Of a DNA stretch of 64,000 nucleotides, positions 1 through 11,946 are shown in pieces. Each line of letters starts with the position of its first letter. Position 1 is the first letter of the stretch. Position numbers and translations under genes: made by a program. The notes below the pieces were generated by a model. The model was given only the letters and a program-made list of their open reading frames with translations, had not been told where the DNA came from and searched no databases. Source of the stretch: Thuidium tamariscinum (taxonomy: Eukaryota; Streptophyta; Bryopsida; Hypnales; Thuidiaceae); NCBI GenBank assembly GCA_947034885.2, contig OX344749.2, positions 45,537,682-45,601,681 on the forward strand. The letters are read 5' to 3'.

Positions 1-732
1 TATGAGCTACCAACAAACTCTGTAGCTTAGATGCTTTTTGAGTGTACAATCAATATTAAAATTAGGTCCCCTTCTTTAATTTCTCATCATTTTTAAACCC
101 TTGATAATTATTTTTTAATTATTGTACAAGGATGCAATAATTTTCATCCACCTAAAATCATATGTACAATAATAATAGATATTATTTGGGTTGGTGCATT
201 GATTTAGGGCCCAATTCAAATAGTTGCATGCTCCTCTACATAGACAAGCAATGAGTCATGTCACTATGCCTGATAAGGCAACCTAATTGTAAAAGCAATC
301 AAATGTTACTAATTTGTAGAAGTAGTTTATCTTGTTAAGAGAACTTCTTACCCACCTATAATGATCCCATACTCAACATCTACTGTCATGCAATTCTTCT
401 TTGATTCTAACACCTTTGTCACTCTATAATTGATTTCAAATATGAGAGGCCAAAATAATCAAAATAATTATAATACTCTCAAAATATTACCAATGTTTCC
501 TTTGTAAAATACAAATAATTAAATATCCCATATATTAGTAGCTACTTTCATGTCTCACATACAATATTCCCTTGGAAGGAAAACAACGAATAAAAACATG
601 CACCTATATAATTGCTACAATATGTCTAAACAATCCTAAGTTTGTGGAAATATTTACATATATTGGGTCAAAATGCTCATGTTCTTTCAACAACTCAAGT
701 GAAATATTGATCTACTACTATCTATACCTTAA
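1..732. other. AT-rich intergenic stretch, nothing recognised
   Basis: No open reading frame of note, no clear inverted repeat and no RNA gene seen. The stretch is AT-rich and ends at the TTAA that flanks the next transposable element. Confidence 0.5.
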
Positions 733-2848
733 CTTCTAAAAGCCCATTGTCCCCTCGAGAGACAATTTGGAGTTTCGGCAAGTTTTGATGACTTCAATTT
801 TTAGTGAAATTTCTTAAAACTTTCTCATAAGATAGAAAACTGATTCTTTATGTGAGAATGTAATTTTTATTTCAATTGGTGCTTGGGAGCAAAAGTTATA
901 CCACAAAAAGTTGAAATTTTAACTTGGCAAGTAGAAAAATAAATCAACAAAAAATTGAAATTTTTTAATCTTATAGATTATATATTTTTCTACCTGTGAA
1001 GCTTTGATTCATTCCATTTGGATTAGTTATGTGAAAGTTATGAACAATCTTGTTTTTTGGGCAGTTTTAGCATCTTCTTGAAAAAATAACATATAGGATT
1101 CATTTCTAAATGCAATTTTCACAATTTTTCACAGTTTTTTTTAGAAAAGATTAAAATCGCTTGCTTAAACAATCTCACCATTGGAATTATTGTGTTTCGA
1201 TTCCATTTTAGAGCTATTAATGATTTAGTTGTTTTTTCAATCTCAGATGTACGTCACTAGAAGAAAACAAGGGGTTTTGCAACTACAGTTTGCAACTGGT
1301 TTTGTAGTTGCATCGGACATTTGCAACTAGGTGATAATTTAGAGACTGTAGTTGTAGTGGACTAGTTGCAAAGCCAGTTGCAAAAAGTAGCAAAATTATT
1401 TCTCATCCGATAGTCTCTGTAGAACTTCGTTGATGAACTCTTCCGACGTGGTTGCTGATGTGGAACTTGATTGCCACAACTTATTGTAACTAGTTTGCAA
1501 TTGGTTTACAACGAGCTTGCAACTAGCTTGCAATTAGCTTACAACTGACTTACAACTAGTTTGCAACTGGTTTACAACTAGCTTGCAACTAGATTATTTG
1601 TAGATTTTAAAATTTTAATCTCAGCGATTTGTAAATTTCAAAATTTTAAATCTATCTTTTTTTTAGATTAGCAATCCAAATATTTATATTGATAGATTTT
1701 ACTACTTTAGAAAATTTTACAATTTTTTAAATTTTTACAATTGTTAGATTTCTGTAGACTATAGAAATCTACAAAGTATAAAAATATTATAGATTTTCAC
1801 CATTAAAATTCATTATACAAGAATGCTATAAGTTATGATTCTTATACATTTAATCTAATGGTATTCCTAACAATTGATATGGGATAATTGATATAAGACT
1901 TAATCCTAGTAGTTTCCTAATTGTATACTAATTGTTTCTTAGTTGTAACGTAGTTGCTTAACCCTTTAGGGCCTAAAGAGCCCCAAGCAACCTCTTGAAT
2001 TCTTCTAGAATCAAATTTTCATATTGAAACTTTATAATTTAATTTAAATTATTATTTTTCTACAACTAAGAATTCATATCTTCTATCTAATGTGATTTTT
2101 TATTTATTTTTGGAAAAAAAATGAAATTTATATGTATAGTCGCATTGTGGATGCACGATAGTCACATAGTTGCATAGGAGTTGCACAAATACATAGTAGT
2201 TGCACAATAGTTGCACAGTCGCACAATAGTTGCATAGATACTAGTCAACAATTGTAATAAACATTGGATGTAGAATACCTTACGATTCTTTTTTTTCTCA
2301 TTCTTGTAAACTCTAAACTTCATTTTGCAACTACTTTGCAACTACAACAATGTAAACATTGATTTGGTGCAAATATAGAGGGCCGTAGTTGCACAATAGT
2401 TGCTTAGGACATGTAGTTGCAGTGTAGTCACTTGTAGCAAACACGTTTTTCTTCTAGTGCCTCTACTTAATAATTTTCTTAAAGAATGAAAATCAAGCAT
2501 TTTTTTTGGAATTTTTTTTCCTAGACTTTTAACTTAATTCTCTAGTACAATTTTTTTTTAATTCAAAGTCCATAGTGCAAATTTCTTTTTATAGATGGTA
2601 GTCAAAGTCATCTGAAATTGCCAAGCAATGTTCAAAAAAATCTTTTTTCTAACTTTGAATGCAAATATCTTCCAATCTATACGGTCAAACTTCATGAAAT
2701 TTTTACTACATGATCTCACATAAACAAAGTATAAGATTCTAAGGTTAGATTCTTAATAAATCCTTTTTTTTGTTCTCTTGAGTGAACGCAACAAAAATGG
2801 CAGTTTTGAGTGGTTTTTGAGAGAAAGATGGCCTTGAGCCTTTAGGGG
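733..2848. mobile_element. TTAA-flanked non-autonomous DNA element, copy 1
   Basis: The element is bounded by TTAA at 729-732 and 2849-2852. Its right end reads GCCTTTAGGGG-TTAA; its left end, TTAA-CTTCTAAAAGCCC, is a diverged version of the inverse. It aligns over most of its length with the copy at 26622-28695 and has shared ends with 18067-19009. A 1205-bp CACTA element (1255-2459) sits inside, so the element proper is about 0.91 kb. No transposase is encoded. TTAA target sites are typical of piggyBac, Kolobok and some Sola elements; the CCC(C)TA-type terminus resembles piggyBac most, but that assignment is inferred from the ends only. Confidence 0.65.
1255..2459. mobile_element. Non-autonomous CACTA (CMC) element
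   Basis: The ends are CACTAGAAGAAAA and its inverse TTTTTCTTCTAGTG, one base away from the very common plant CACTA terminus CACTACAAGAAAA. The subterminal regions carry many copies of a short TAGTTGCA/TTGCAACT motif in both orientations, as expected of the transposase-binding repeats in this superfamily. The flanking triplets are CGT and CCT, so the expected 3-bp target duplication is imperfect. No transposase open reading frame is present. It interrupts the TTAA-flanked element; the related copy near 28.25-28.31 kb lacks the insertion. Confidence 0.75.
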
Positions 2849-2852
2849 TTAA

Positions 2853-4074
2853 GTAGGATGTTTGTTTTGTTTGATGCATTGAGATTTCCTAGACTATGTG
2901 TCCCGCAATTATATTCTTGGTACCATTGTAAAACCCTTGGCAAGGAGAGGTCATGGACTTTGTTATAGGGCATTCACTATGGTGGGAAAGTTATTGGCTT
3001 TCAAAGATTATATGGATTAAAAAGAAATTAGAAAATTACTTTTCCTTTAATTTTGGATGTGGTAACGGCATAGAAATCAGTAGTTGTATCTATAGAGTAA
3101 CGGATTACATTTAGCTCCAATATGCACAGCAATTTTGTTGCAAAGATATCAACAAAATGATTGCTTGCAACAACTGAAATTTGAATGTTACAACCTAGTT
3201 GTACAGCACTTTGTTACAACAACAAGTAGCGTTCTCAAAATAAGTTTTGGTAGATTCCCTAGGTGGCTATCACTGTGAGTATAGGGAGGGCTATTCCCAC
3301 AATCATGTATTTCTGTGATAGGAACAGCCTGCTCATTTTGCAAAATGAATGTGGAGTTTTAGATAATTTTTTTTGCTTGATAAAAGTAGAGTTGCCACAA
3401 GGCATGATTTGTGGTATGGCCCATATGGCTTTTATTGAACATTTTGAGTGGTTCAAATTGCTCTTCTCAAGAAACAGCAACAGCCTGTGAACATTTACTA
3501 GAAATGACTATGCAACTTCCAAAAAGAATTATATGCTCATTTGATTTAAATGTGAAGGATTGTAAATGAGAAACATAAAAATTACACTAACTAGGGATTT
3601 GAACCCTACTTCCAATAAGCAAGACTGCCCATTTGCAGTGTTAGTGGGACCTGCATACAAGACAAACAAACAACATTGAAACTACAAGTTAGAATTTTAA
3701 AAAATATTGTCAAAGGGCAACAACTCCCTGTTTCCCTCCTAACTTTGGTGATGCTCTCCTAATACTTGTCCAGATCAATTTCCAGGCTTCAGTGATGCTC
3801 TGTAGACTCCTATACTCCCGTCTCAAAGTTTAGTCATGCTCCAATGCTTGTCCAGGGATGCCCTCCTAACTCCTTCTCTTCTACACTCCAGCTTGTAATA
3901 ATGCAATACAAAGCACATCCCAATAATACTACTCATTGTTAAAGAAACTCTTCCCATTTGAATTGAAGAGCCAACTAAATCTCATGAAAACTAAGGCACA
4001 TGGATAGAGGAGGATACTGGGAAAGTGATGCCACTTCATACATTACCATGTCGACCATTCTTGACCACATTTCT
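2853..4074. other. Intergenic, weak repeat similarity only
   Basis: Nothing firmly coding is seen. The part near 2.88-3.08 kb vaguely resembles 50.5-50.75 kb, suggesting an old dispersed repeat. A 75-codon plus-strand frame at 3263-3490 has no recognisable domain and I do not call it a gene. A tRNA-like fold at 3585-3646 is listed separately. Confidence 0.4.
3585..3646 (-). other. tRNA-like fold, probable tRNA-derived remnant
   Basis: Read on the minus strand, the 62 bases begin CACTAAC and end GTTAGTG, a perfect 7-bp acceptor-like stem. Inside are a 4-bp CTGC/GCAG hairpin like a D arm and a 5-bp TAGGG/CCCTA hairpin with the 7-base loop TTCAAAT, like a T arm. The anticodon arm is weak and the total is about ten bases short, so this is not a working tRNA. 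A SINE head or tRNA pseudogene is possible, as is a chance or transposon-end palindrome. Confidence 0.25.
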
Positions 4075-7000
4075 CTAAGAGTCTATGGCCTCCTTGTAAG
4101 GAAAACTTTGCAATGAATAAAATTTTTGTTCAAACATGCGGACTACTAGTGGCAAGTGCTTTCCCAAGCAATTACGATGAGAGGACTTCAAAAATTTCAA
4201 AGTGATGAAGTACTTTTCATCTTCCACCGAGCCCAGGACCATGCAACAGCCAATCTCAGCAACTTTGAAATACTCGGAGATCAAGCTGCCCAAGTGTCGC
4301 GACTGAGACATGTTCCTCTATAGTTTGATCACTGGATTCACATGGAAGGGTGGTGCAAGTGCTGCATCAACATTAGACTTCATTGTAACCTTAAACAAAT
4401 TATGTTGGTTATCTAGCTTGGCAACAGACAACGTTTCAGGGGTGGTATAAGGCCTGGCCTCATCCACATCTAAGCTCCTTGCATTCAACAGCTTTGCATG
4501 GCAATAAAATTTCTTCAACACTGATAAGTGGTGGGAAAAACTTGCATCTTCCCCCTCTTGTTTCCTGTATTGAAGATAAATGATGCCAAAGGCATCAAGT
4601 AACTCTTGTTGGGGACATCGTTTATCAAGTTTATCACAAAGTGATTGAGCAACCTTTGCATTGAATAAAACCAACAGGGAATGAGAGAGGTGCAATAGAT
4701 AATGAATAAACATTAAAAAAACAAATAGACCAAGCAAATTTGGAAGATGAATTCTCCACAATGTTCCTCCTGTAGTTTCAAACGACTAAGAACAGTGAGC
4801 TAGTTCAACAACAATGAAAGCAGTTCAAGAACAAATTAAATTTTTTTTTGAAATCCAAGTTTAGACTTCTAATTCACTTCAATGACACACAAAGCCTGAA
4901 AAAAAGAAAATGAAAAAAATGAACACCCTAAAACTAATCATGATACACACTAAGACCAAAAAAAATATGCAAATGAAAGAAATGAACCAAATACAAGTGA
5001 TCATGAAACAAATGAACCACATACAACTAATAATCAAAATTTTAGCAAATGAAACAAGTAGTAGAGCTTGAATCCTTACTAGCAAACTATTGCTGAATTG
5101 TATCTTGGCAGCGGTTGAATTCCTTAGGAGTTACAAAAATTTCATCCCCGTGAACTTGTCTCTGCAGACTGCAGTAGGCAAAAATAGTAGTGATCTTCAA
5201 ATTGAAGATGAGGTGGTGAATCCCCACTATTATCATCAAAGTCTCTCCACTGCAAAGGAACATCAACACTTTGCAATTGCACAATGTTGTTGTATTGAGC
5301 AAACTCTACTATATTGTATGATGTGGATGGGTCAATAAACATTCTAGGGTGATTGCAAAAAACACTTGTCCATTTTTTTGTCTCCTTGACCTCCAACAAG
5401 TATTTTTTTGCTTATAACTTTTGCATCTTTTCTTTGTTCGTCTTGAAATTTGGAATGAAGTTGCACAAAAAAGTTTTAGATGTTGAGTAATTTTTTCAAA
5501 ATTTTCAAAATTAGTTTACTATTTTAAAATTGCATTCATTGGGTGTCTACCTTGACCATTTTGGAGGTTTTTAGTCCCAGTTTTTACTCAAAAATCCAAA
5601 TTTGAAGCCACAAATTGGACAAGTTGGAGGTCTACTAACATTACAAGGGATGACAATGAGTTTCTATGAAATTAGCAACATGTCTATTGTACACATGGGG
5701 TCAAAGTGACCTTCCTAGGTAGCTAGGTACAAAGGCTATGAAGAAGGAAAAAATTTCCCAGAGGAATTTTTTGTTGCAATGTGAGCACAATTTTATTTAG
5801 AAAAATGGATTTTTGTAAATAATATTTTGAATTTTTTTGAATTATTAAAAATGAAAAGGTCCACAAACCCCTTTTTTGCTATTTTTTGCTCTTAGTGGCT
5901 TGAGTAGTACTTTGTAGTAATCTATAGTACTGTATAGTACTATATGGTACTAAATTGACAACCCTGAATTCCAGGCACCCAAAATCAACAGCTGACATTG
6001 ATAGGCACAATACTGGCAAGATCGTGTAGCACTGCTAGTCCTATACTAAAAAATTGCTCTTTTGAGACAAAAATGTGAAGTGTTTCTTGCAATGATCCTC
6101 TATCCAATTCATTTTGACAAATCTTGATGCCTTGCATAAAATCGCAAACAAAGATGTCACGTGCCTAGCTCAGCTTTATTAAATAGTGAACTGCATTGAG
6201 CATTGGAATAAACAAGGCCAATGACAACAACATGTCAATGTATGCTAGGAAATGAAAGTTCCCAACAACAACGGTAGATTTCTGCCCGCTAGAGGCATCC
6301 ACCCCCATCTTCACTAGCAAAGTCGTGTACTCACTTATCACTCATTGGGCTGGATTCCTCATAGAAATCCAACAAGTTTCCACATTCCTCAGTATTTTCT
6401 TGGCCTTAGTTTTTATAAGGTCTGTTAGCTTTTGGAGCTCAGAGTGATGCTTGTGACTGTGGCAAAAGTAAGTATACACAATCTAAAATAATTTTTCCAA
6501 TCAATTTATCATTAGGTAGTTAAAGAGAGTCTCCATCATTAAGTTAATACGGTGACAAGTACAGCTAGCACCAACTAGAAAAGGGTCCTACTTCTCCCGA
6601 ATTTGGATAGTGACTCCTTTTTTGTGTCCTTGAAAGATAGACACGCCGTCGGCCCAGAAACACACTAACTTTGACGCTATGGACTCGTGAGTCAGCCCTC
6701 CCTCCTTCAACAAAGAGTAAATAATTGTACTTGTTAAATGATTTGCACTACCATCGGCAATACAAGACAAATGCAGGAGATGAAGGACCCTCTCCCAATT
6801 GTCTGTAATGTAAACATGCACCTCCAACCATGAAGTATTGTCTATCGCAGTAACTTCGTCTGCGTTGATCGAGAATACTCGAGTAAATTGGACAACAATT
6901 CTGAGAGCCGATAAAACATTAGCATACAGATGTTGATTCATTTTCCACCCATTGTTCTCACACCAATGTTTTGTTGGCAAATTTTTCACCTTCAGATGCT

Positions 7001-7230
7001 TCAAGAGATACTGCTCACACTCATAATCATACATCGAACGTCCATGATCCAAAATTAGAAAAAGGGTAGAGAATTGCAATCCCTTGCGTTTCTGCTCACC
7101 GTGAAACCCACCGACCAGTTAACCCGCAACAATCCCACATGAACGGCCAACCCAAGCCTTACAGAATTGTAGATGTTTACACTCTAGTTTGGTGAATGTC
7201 TCACCCTTCTTAATTAAGGTGTAGGAAAGG
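4075..7230 (-). pseudogene. Decayed hAT/DUF4371-type transposase (ZNF862-like)
   Basis: Translating the minus strand in pieces gives a recognisable hAT-derived transposase. About 7079-6588 encodes FSINADEVTAIDNTS (catalytic first-Asp region) and KLVCFWADGVSIFQGHKKGV. Next comes an in-frame TAG just after the IREK residues, then PFLVGASCTCHRINLMMETL (CxxH motif), then YFCHSHKHHSELQKLTDLIK and LRNVETCWISM near 6.35-6.48 kb, then GNFHFLAYIDMLLSLAL and ARDIFVCDFMQGIKICQNEL near 6.1-6.25 kb. C-terminal pieces lie at 5.09-5.34, 4.32-4.76 and 4.08-4.31 kb. Similarity extends upstream to about 7.23 kb (ECKHLQFCKAWVGRSCGIVAG). Stops, frame changes and a MITE insertion (5347-6098) show it is dead. These motifs are shared by domesticated ZNF862-like proteins and their hAT relatives. 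Terminal repeats of the original transposon were not found. Confidence 0.75.
5347..6098. mobile_element. 4-bp-TSD MITE, copy 1
   Basis: Left end GGGTGATTGCAAAAAACACTTGTCC and a matching inverted right end AGTGTTTCTTGCAATGATCC. The target duplication is TCTA (5343-5346 and 6099-6102). Length 752 bp, no coding capacity. It splits the hAT pseudogene, whose reading resumes on either side, so it arrived after that gene. Its left half is close to the partial copy at 63476-64000. Confidence 0.8.
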
Positions 7231-7364
7231 CATTCTATCTTCCATGCATGTTCTCTTATCCTCATGCTTTTCTATATTGTTTCTTTTCAGAACGAGGACC
7301 TTCCGCCTCTCATTCATCACAGATCCACGGTGCAGCTTTGGCACACCACTCTCTTTAGATCGTC

Positions 7365-7703
7365 CATTAGAAGAGAACTGCACTATTCATGCCAAAAACT
7401 GCGTTAAACTTGTCAAATCTGCGTTTTACTCAACAAAGACTGCGTTGTGACTGCATTGCATTCAACAGAACGTGTGGAGTGGATTGTATTGAGTTCTCCC
7501 TTCATAACGCAAAATTTTGCGTTTCAATGTTTCAACACAAAATTGAACAAGTAAAACGCAAAATTCAATAAGTAAAATGTAGAATTTTATGTTACAATGA
7601 AAAATTCCGCATAACAAAGGGAGACTTCAACACAATCCACTCAACACATTTTTGTTGAGTACAACATAGTTTTTGTCAAATACAACATAGTTTTCTTCTA
7701 GTA
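7365..7703. mobile_element. Decayed CACTA-like inverted-repeat MITE
   Basis: The right end, read inward on the minus strand, is TACTAGAAGAAAACTATG and the left end is CATTAGAAGAGAACTGC; both resemble the CACTAGAAGAAAAC terminus at 1255. The arms pair internally: the segment around GTGTGGAGTGGATTGTATTGAG is mirrored by CTTCAACACAATCCACTCAAC near 7.62-7.65 kb. Flanking triplets GTC and GCC are an imperfect 3-bp duplication. It lies just upstream of the recognisable part of the hAT pseudogene. No coding capacity. Confidence 0.5.
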
Positions 7704-8252
7704 GCCGTTTGAATTGAATTCACTTTCAGCCCATGTGAACCTTATTGCCCACACAACCTGTCACCTCCAAGTTATAGTATTGGCAGTCACTTTCTTCCAC
7801 TTTGGTGCAATAGCCATAGTCCCTTGTTTCTTCCCCCTCCGCGCTACCACAACCTTGTCACCATGATTTGATTTCAGAGGAGGAGATATTATAGTGCATT
7901 TAGATGGGCTCCCGAATTGCAACGGCACAGACAACGAATCAAGAAGGCGGGTCTCCAAAACATGAGTCACGTATCATCAACCTCCGTTTGGGCCATCAGT
8001 TCCTCCACACCCCGATTGTTGTGACTTGAAAAAAAAATCTTCACTCGAAAATTGTCATGTAGCTTCAACCGAGGAGCCATTGTAGCAAGTCCTACACCCC
8101 AAGACCTACTGCCAAACAACCCCCCCACCCCCACCCCCACCCCATGAAAGACAAAATTTTGTAAGAAAACACTCTAAGCACAAGGCAAAGCACTAAAAGT
8201 GCAAAGGTAAGCATTGAAAGCAATAAGAGGTTGAGCATATGATGCAAATCAC
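7704..8252. other. Intergenic or 5' part of the hAT remnant; contains a G-quadruplex motif
   Basis: Minus-strand frames here (for example 7970-7761) may be the decayed start of the hAT transposase gene, but I see no diagnostic motif. At 8120-8143 the plus strand is C7-A-C5-A-C5-A-C4, so the minus strand has four G runs of four or more separated by single T bases. Confidence 0.35.
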
Positions 8253-8539
8253 CATTAGATGAAATTTGAGGGCATTAGGAGATTGCGGGTTCCTGGATTG
8301 CGGAAACACAGTTTTTGCCCTGTGAATTCGAATCCTACGTGGTCGCGACCTTGCCACGTAATAAATAAATAAAAAATTTTAAATTTTTTTTGGACTTACT
8401 TTCATATTTTAGGACCCAAAATTTTTATTTATTTATTTATTTTGAATAAAAATTGACCTGACAGCAAACAACGGCATTGGAAGCCGTTTCGGGAACAAAC
8501 CCGAAACGGCCCTGTAATGCCCTCAAATTTCATCTAATG
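8253..8539. mobile_element. MITE with 25-bp perfect terminal inverted repeats
   Basis: Positions 8253-8277 (beginning CATTAGATGAAATTTGAGGG) are exactly inverted at 8515-8539. The 287-bp element has a GC-rich outer part and an AT-rich centre. A related copy at 50861-51116 shares the CATTAGATG end, a 'GATTGCGRGTTCC' block and an 'ACGTGGTCG' block. I could not identify a convincing target duplication, so the superfamily is open. Confidence 0.7.
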
Positions 8540-9870
8540 TATGGAACACTTTATTTTTAAGCATGAAGAATGCCACCAATTGCCAACATTGCCATCGTCT
8601 CAGCTTTTAAATCAAAGCCTCCATTTCAATGTTGTGAATGCAAGGCGGGGATCCCCATACTTCAAAGTACATACGAATGGCAGCTTTGGCGCTGGCAATT
8701 GCAAACGTTGGCGCCCCAAGTCACCAATTTGCCATTTTTTGAAGTTCAAACCAGGAGTCTAAGAGACCAGGACCTGATCAATTGAGTACGTGACAGACTT
8801 TCAAAGTCTCAAACTCTTAATTCTTTGCATCTTCACAACCATAATTTATGAAGCAGCATTTGCAGAATTGAAGGCAGTCGAGGTACCATTGTACCAATCT
8901 TTAGCTTCCAGAGCCAACAACGGAGGCAGTCAAGAGTTCAGGACTCAGATTGCAGATTTGCAGGAGACGAAAAAAATTGGCATTAGAATGCACGCAGGCG
9001 TACGCTCAGTCGATCACTTGCTCAGGCTCTCAAAGAACTGCAAACAAGCCTGCAAAAAACCTGCAGGGAAGATGCAAATGCTACAATAATCAGGGTAACC
9101 TAAGCAAACATAAACCTGCTAAATGGACGGTACAGATGTCGCTGCCATGGCCACAGATCGGACCTGCCACGCTCCCACGTCACAGCAACGGGAGTGGATG
9201 ACTGCAAATTGCAGTTTGGATGAAAAGCTCAATCTGTGACGTTCCATCAACAACGTTCATCAAAGTGCTCCAATGTACACATTTCCAAGATTTTCTCGCA
9301 TGTACAGTTAACGCAAGAATTATTTCAGGAAAAATCAGGTTAATTTAAGCCAGTTTTGCAAACGCTGGCGACAAGCATACACGCAGCTCTTACAGTTATA
9401 TAAAAAAGATGCTAAAATGGGCCAGAGGCTAGAATATGTGAACGAAGATCAAGATTGTGGCACATCATTTGGAAGGGATGAGCGATTTTGCACATAATGA
9501 TTAGTAGTGGGTAAAAGAATGAATTTATATTGCATCTGTAATCCTAATTCCTAAACAATGTGTCAAAGAATGTAATAATCCTGTAATAATCTCCACAGCT
9601 ATCTACTCTACTCTGCAAGCCTGGACACAACCTAATAAAACCGTTTTCAGCATTTGTCAACAAGCGTATGCTGTACAAAGGTACCACCGCCAGGTACACT
9701 GATTGGATCGTTGGATTTCCCAACGGAATCTGAACCCACCAAAATCTAGCAAGGAAAAGAAGTGCCTTTCAAAGAGCCAGCACTAATCTAGTTTCGCTTC
9801 CGTCAGAATTCCAACCGAAAAATTCGCAAATGCATAATGATTGTACTCAAATGCAGAACGCTTTGCTGAT
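8540..9870. other. GC-richer intergenic region and LEA gene 3' flank
   Basis: Base composition rises compared with the transposon field to the left. Short plus-strand frames (8541-8762, 8790-9089) lack an ATG start or any recognisable domain; the second starts at GTG and begins with a hydrophobic run, but I would not call it a gene. The last ~230 bp are likely the 3' untranslated region of the minus-strand LEA gene. Confidence 0.35.
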
Positions 9871-11946
9871 TTACTTCGATGCTTCGCGCTGAGCATCGGC
9901 CGACACTTGATGAACAGCATTTTGAGTATCAACAGCCGCGTTGTGAGTTGCATTCTGGGTGTCGGCAGCAGCAGCCTGCGTCTTCCCGACAATAGACTCC
10001 TTCACTCCCCACAAGGAGTTGCCAATATTCTGCGCCAACCCCTTCCCCTGCTCAAGAACCGAATTTGTGGTAGTGGCAGTCTTGTCAGCAGCTACATTAG
10101 AATTTGCAACTGTGGCATCCTTGGCAGCAACTGTCTTATCTGCAGCAGCTCTATATGTGGTAGCCGCCGTATCGGCAATAGCATCCTTCGCTTCTACAGC
10201 CTTTCCAGCAGCGGTGTTGTAAGAATTGGTAGCGGTATCAATCGTCACATCTTTCGCCGCAACAGTCTTCTCCGCTGCAGCGTTATAAGTGTCGGTCGCA
10301 GCTTTGACAGAGATGTCCTTCGCTTCCACAGCCCTTGTCGCCGCGGTGTTGTAAGTGTCCGCCGCAACTTGCGCAGTGGTATCCTTTGCTTGCACTGCCC
10401 TCGTTGCAGCGGTGTTGTAAGTGTCTACCGCGACTTGCGCGGTGGTGTCCTTTGCTTGCACTGCCCTCGTCGCTGCGGTGTTGTACGTGTCCGCCGCGAA
10501 TTGTGCAGTGGTGTCCTTGGCCTGGATGGCTCTCTCAGCTGCTACATTGTAAGTGCCTGTAGCGGTAGAAACGGCGGAATCCTTCGCGGCAATAGCTTTC
10601 TGTGCCGCGACATTGGCAGTGTCAGCGGCGTAGTTGTATGCTTGGTTCGCCTTCTCGGCAGCTATGTTGTACGCTTCATTAGCCTTCTGAACCGTGGTGT
10701 CCTTGGCGATCAGGAGCTGATCCTTAGTCGCGTTTGTAGTGTCAGTCGCCTTTGTTGAAGCAGCATTGTAAGTCTCCGTGGATTTCTGCACTGCGGTATC
10801 CTTCGCTCCAACTGCGGCGTTGGTCGCTTGGTTCGTCTTCGCGACCACTGCGTCCTTCACTGCGTAAGCGGTTTGAATCACGGTGTCCACAGCCTGTTGG
10901 ACATAGCCCTTAGCTGCCTGTGTACCCTCGGAAGCCTTGTCCTGGCCAGCGATAGAGAGGTTCTTGATACCTTCTTGTGCCTCACTAACCTTTTGGCCAG
11001 TTAGGTCTCCAGCCTTTTGAGTGTTGGCGGCAACGGAGTCCTTGGCTGAAACCGCGGTGGCATAAACCTGGTCACTCACATTCTGTAGAGTGGTCTTTCC
11101 TTGCTGAGTAGCACCTTGAGCAGACTTCGCAACACCTTCATATCCTGATTTAGCTGCGTCCTGGGCTTCCGCAGCTTTCTGTTGAGTGTAATTGCTGGCG
11201 TCACTTGCTGCCTGAAGGTCCCACAAAAACATGAGAAATCAGATTCGTAGGATAAGAGAAAACTAACGAAGAAACGCCTAAACGTAAGCTGAGTCATCGC
11301 ACAAATATACATAGCACCGCAAAATGCAGGAAACTGCGGTAAAGAAATGTGTCTCACCTGCTCAGTGTTGCCTTTGGCAGCAGCATAGGTCGCAGCAGCC
11401 TTATCACCGGCTTGCGACGAATATCCTTGCGCGGCATCAGCGACCTGCGCGGCCTTCGTTCTGCTGGCATCCACAGCATGTCCAGCAGCGTTTCCCGCAT
11501 CAGTCACAGTCTTATTTACATCAGCCTTTCTGCAAAATGCACAAACATCACTCAAAAACACATCCTTTCTCAAAGCTTGAAACGCAAGAAACCGTCCTCG
11601 AGACCACAATCGCAACAAATCGCAAAAAACAGATGCACGATCGCACTCTTATACACACTCTGATTCCATAACGCAAGAATACAACCAATGCACACTCAAA
11701 CACTCTCTTCATCCGAACGTCTTAGTCTCTCTTAAAAATCCGAAACTATTACAACCTCAACCGACAGATCCACTCCATTTCACACAAACCTTGATCTCAT
11801 AGTCCAACCAACACTGCAACTCAACCCTAAGCAACCGCAAATGAATCCTTCGAGTAAACTATCAGAATAGACACATACATTTGTCCACTCTCAGTCAATA
11901 AACAAAACTCTTACCCTTGGGCAGCAGCATCGTTGTAGGAGGCCAT
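9871..11946 (-). CDS. LEA-like protein with 22-residue amphipathic repeats (514 aa, 3 exons)
   Basis: Probable group 3/LEA_4-type desiccation protectant: such proteins are disordered when hydrated, fold into amphipathic helix on drying and shield membranes and enzymes. My model has exon 1 at 11946-11915 (MASYNDAAAQ), exon 2 at 11529-11358 and exon 3 at 11211-9871. The introns have GTAAGAG/TTTTGCAG and GTGAGAC/CTTCAG borders and the phases fit; 1545 nt gives 514 aa. The protein is almost all A, K, D, T, Q, N, S and V, with no Cys and no Trp. From about residue 200 it is built of 11/22-residue units of the type YNTAATRAVQAKDTTAQVA; three units near 10324-10521 are nearly identical at DNA level with a 66-bp period. 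There is no signal peptide or membrane span, so it is probably cytosolic. The family call rests on composition and periodicity rather than on a diagnostic motif. A long antisense frame over exon 3 is a by-product of the repeats. Confidence 0.8.
10324..10521 (-). repeat. 66-bp tandem repeats inside the LEA gene
   Basis: Three consecutive 66-bp units encode TYNTAATRAVQAKDTTAQVA-like 22-mers with only a few synonymous or conservative differences. More diverged units extend on both sides. The near identity suggests recent unequal exchange within the gene. Confidence 0.75.

Noticed and set aside
1255-2459. CRISPR-like array suggested by many short TAGTTGCA repeats
   Set aside because: The repeats are irregular, in both orientations, and bounded by CACTA termini: they are transposon subterminal repeats in a plant genome.
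9841-10758. 305-codon plus-strand frame opposite the LEA gene
   Set aside because: It is antisense to the repetitive third LEA exon. The repeats and GC-rich codons keep the opposite frame open; it has no domain and no conserved start.
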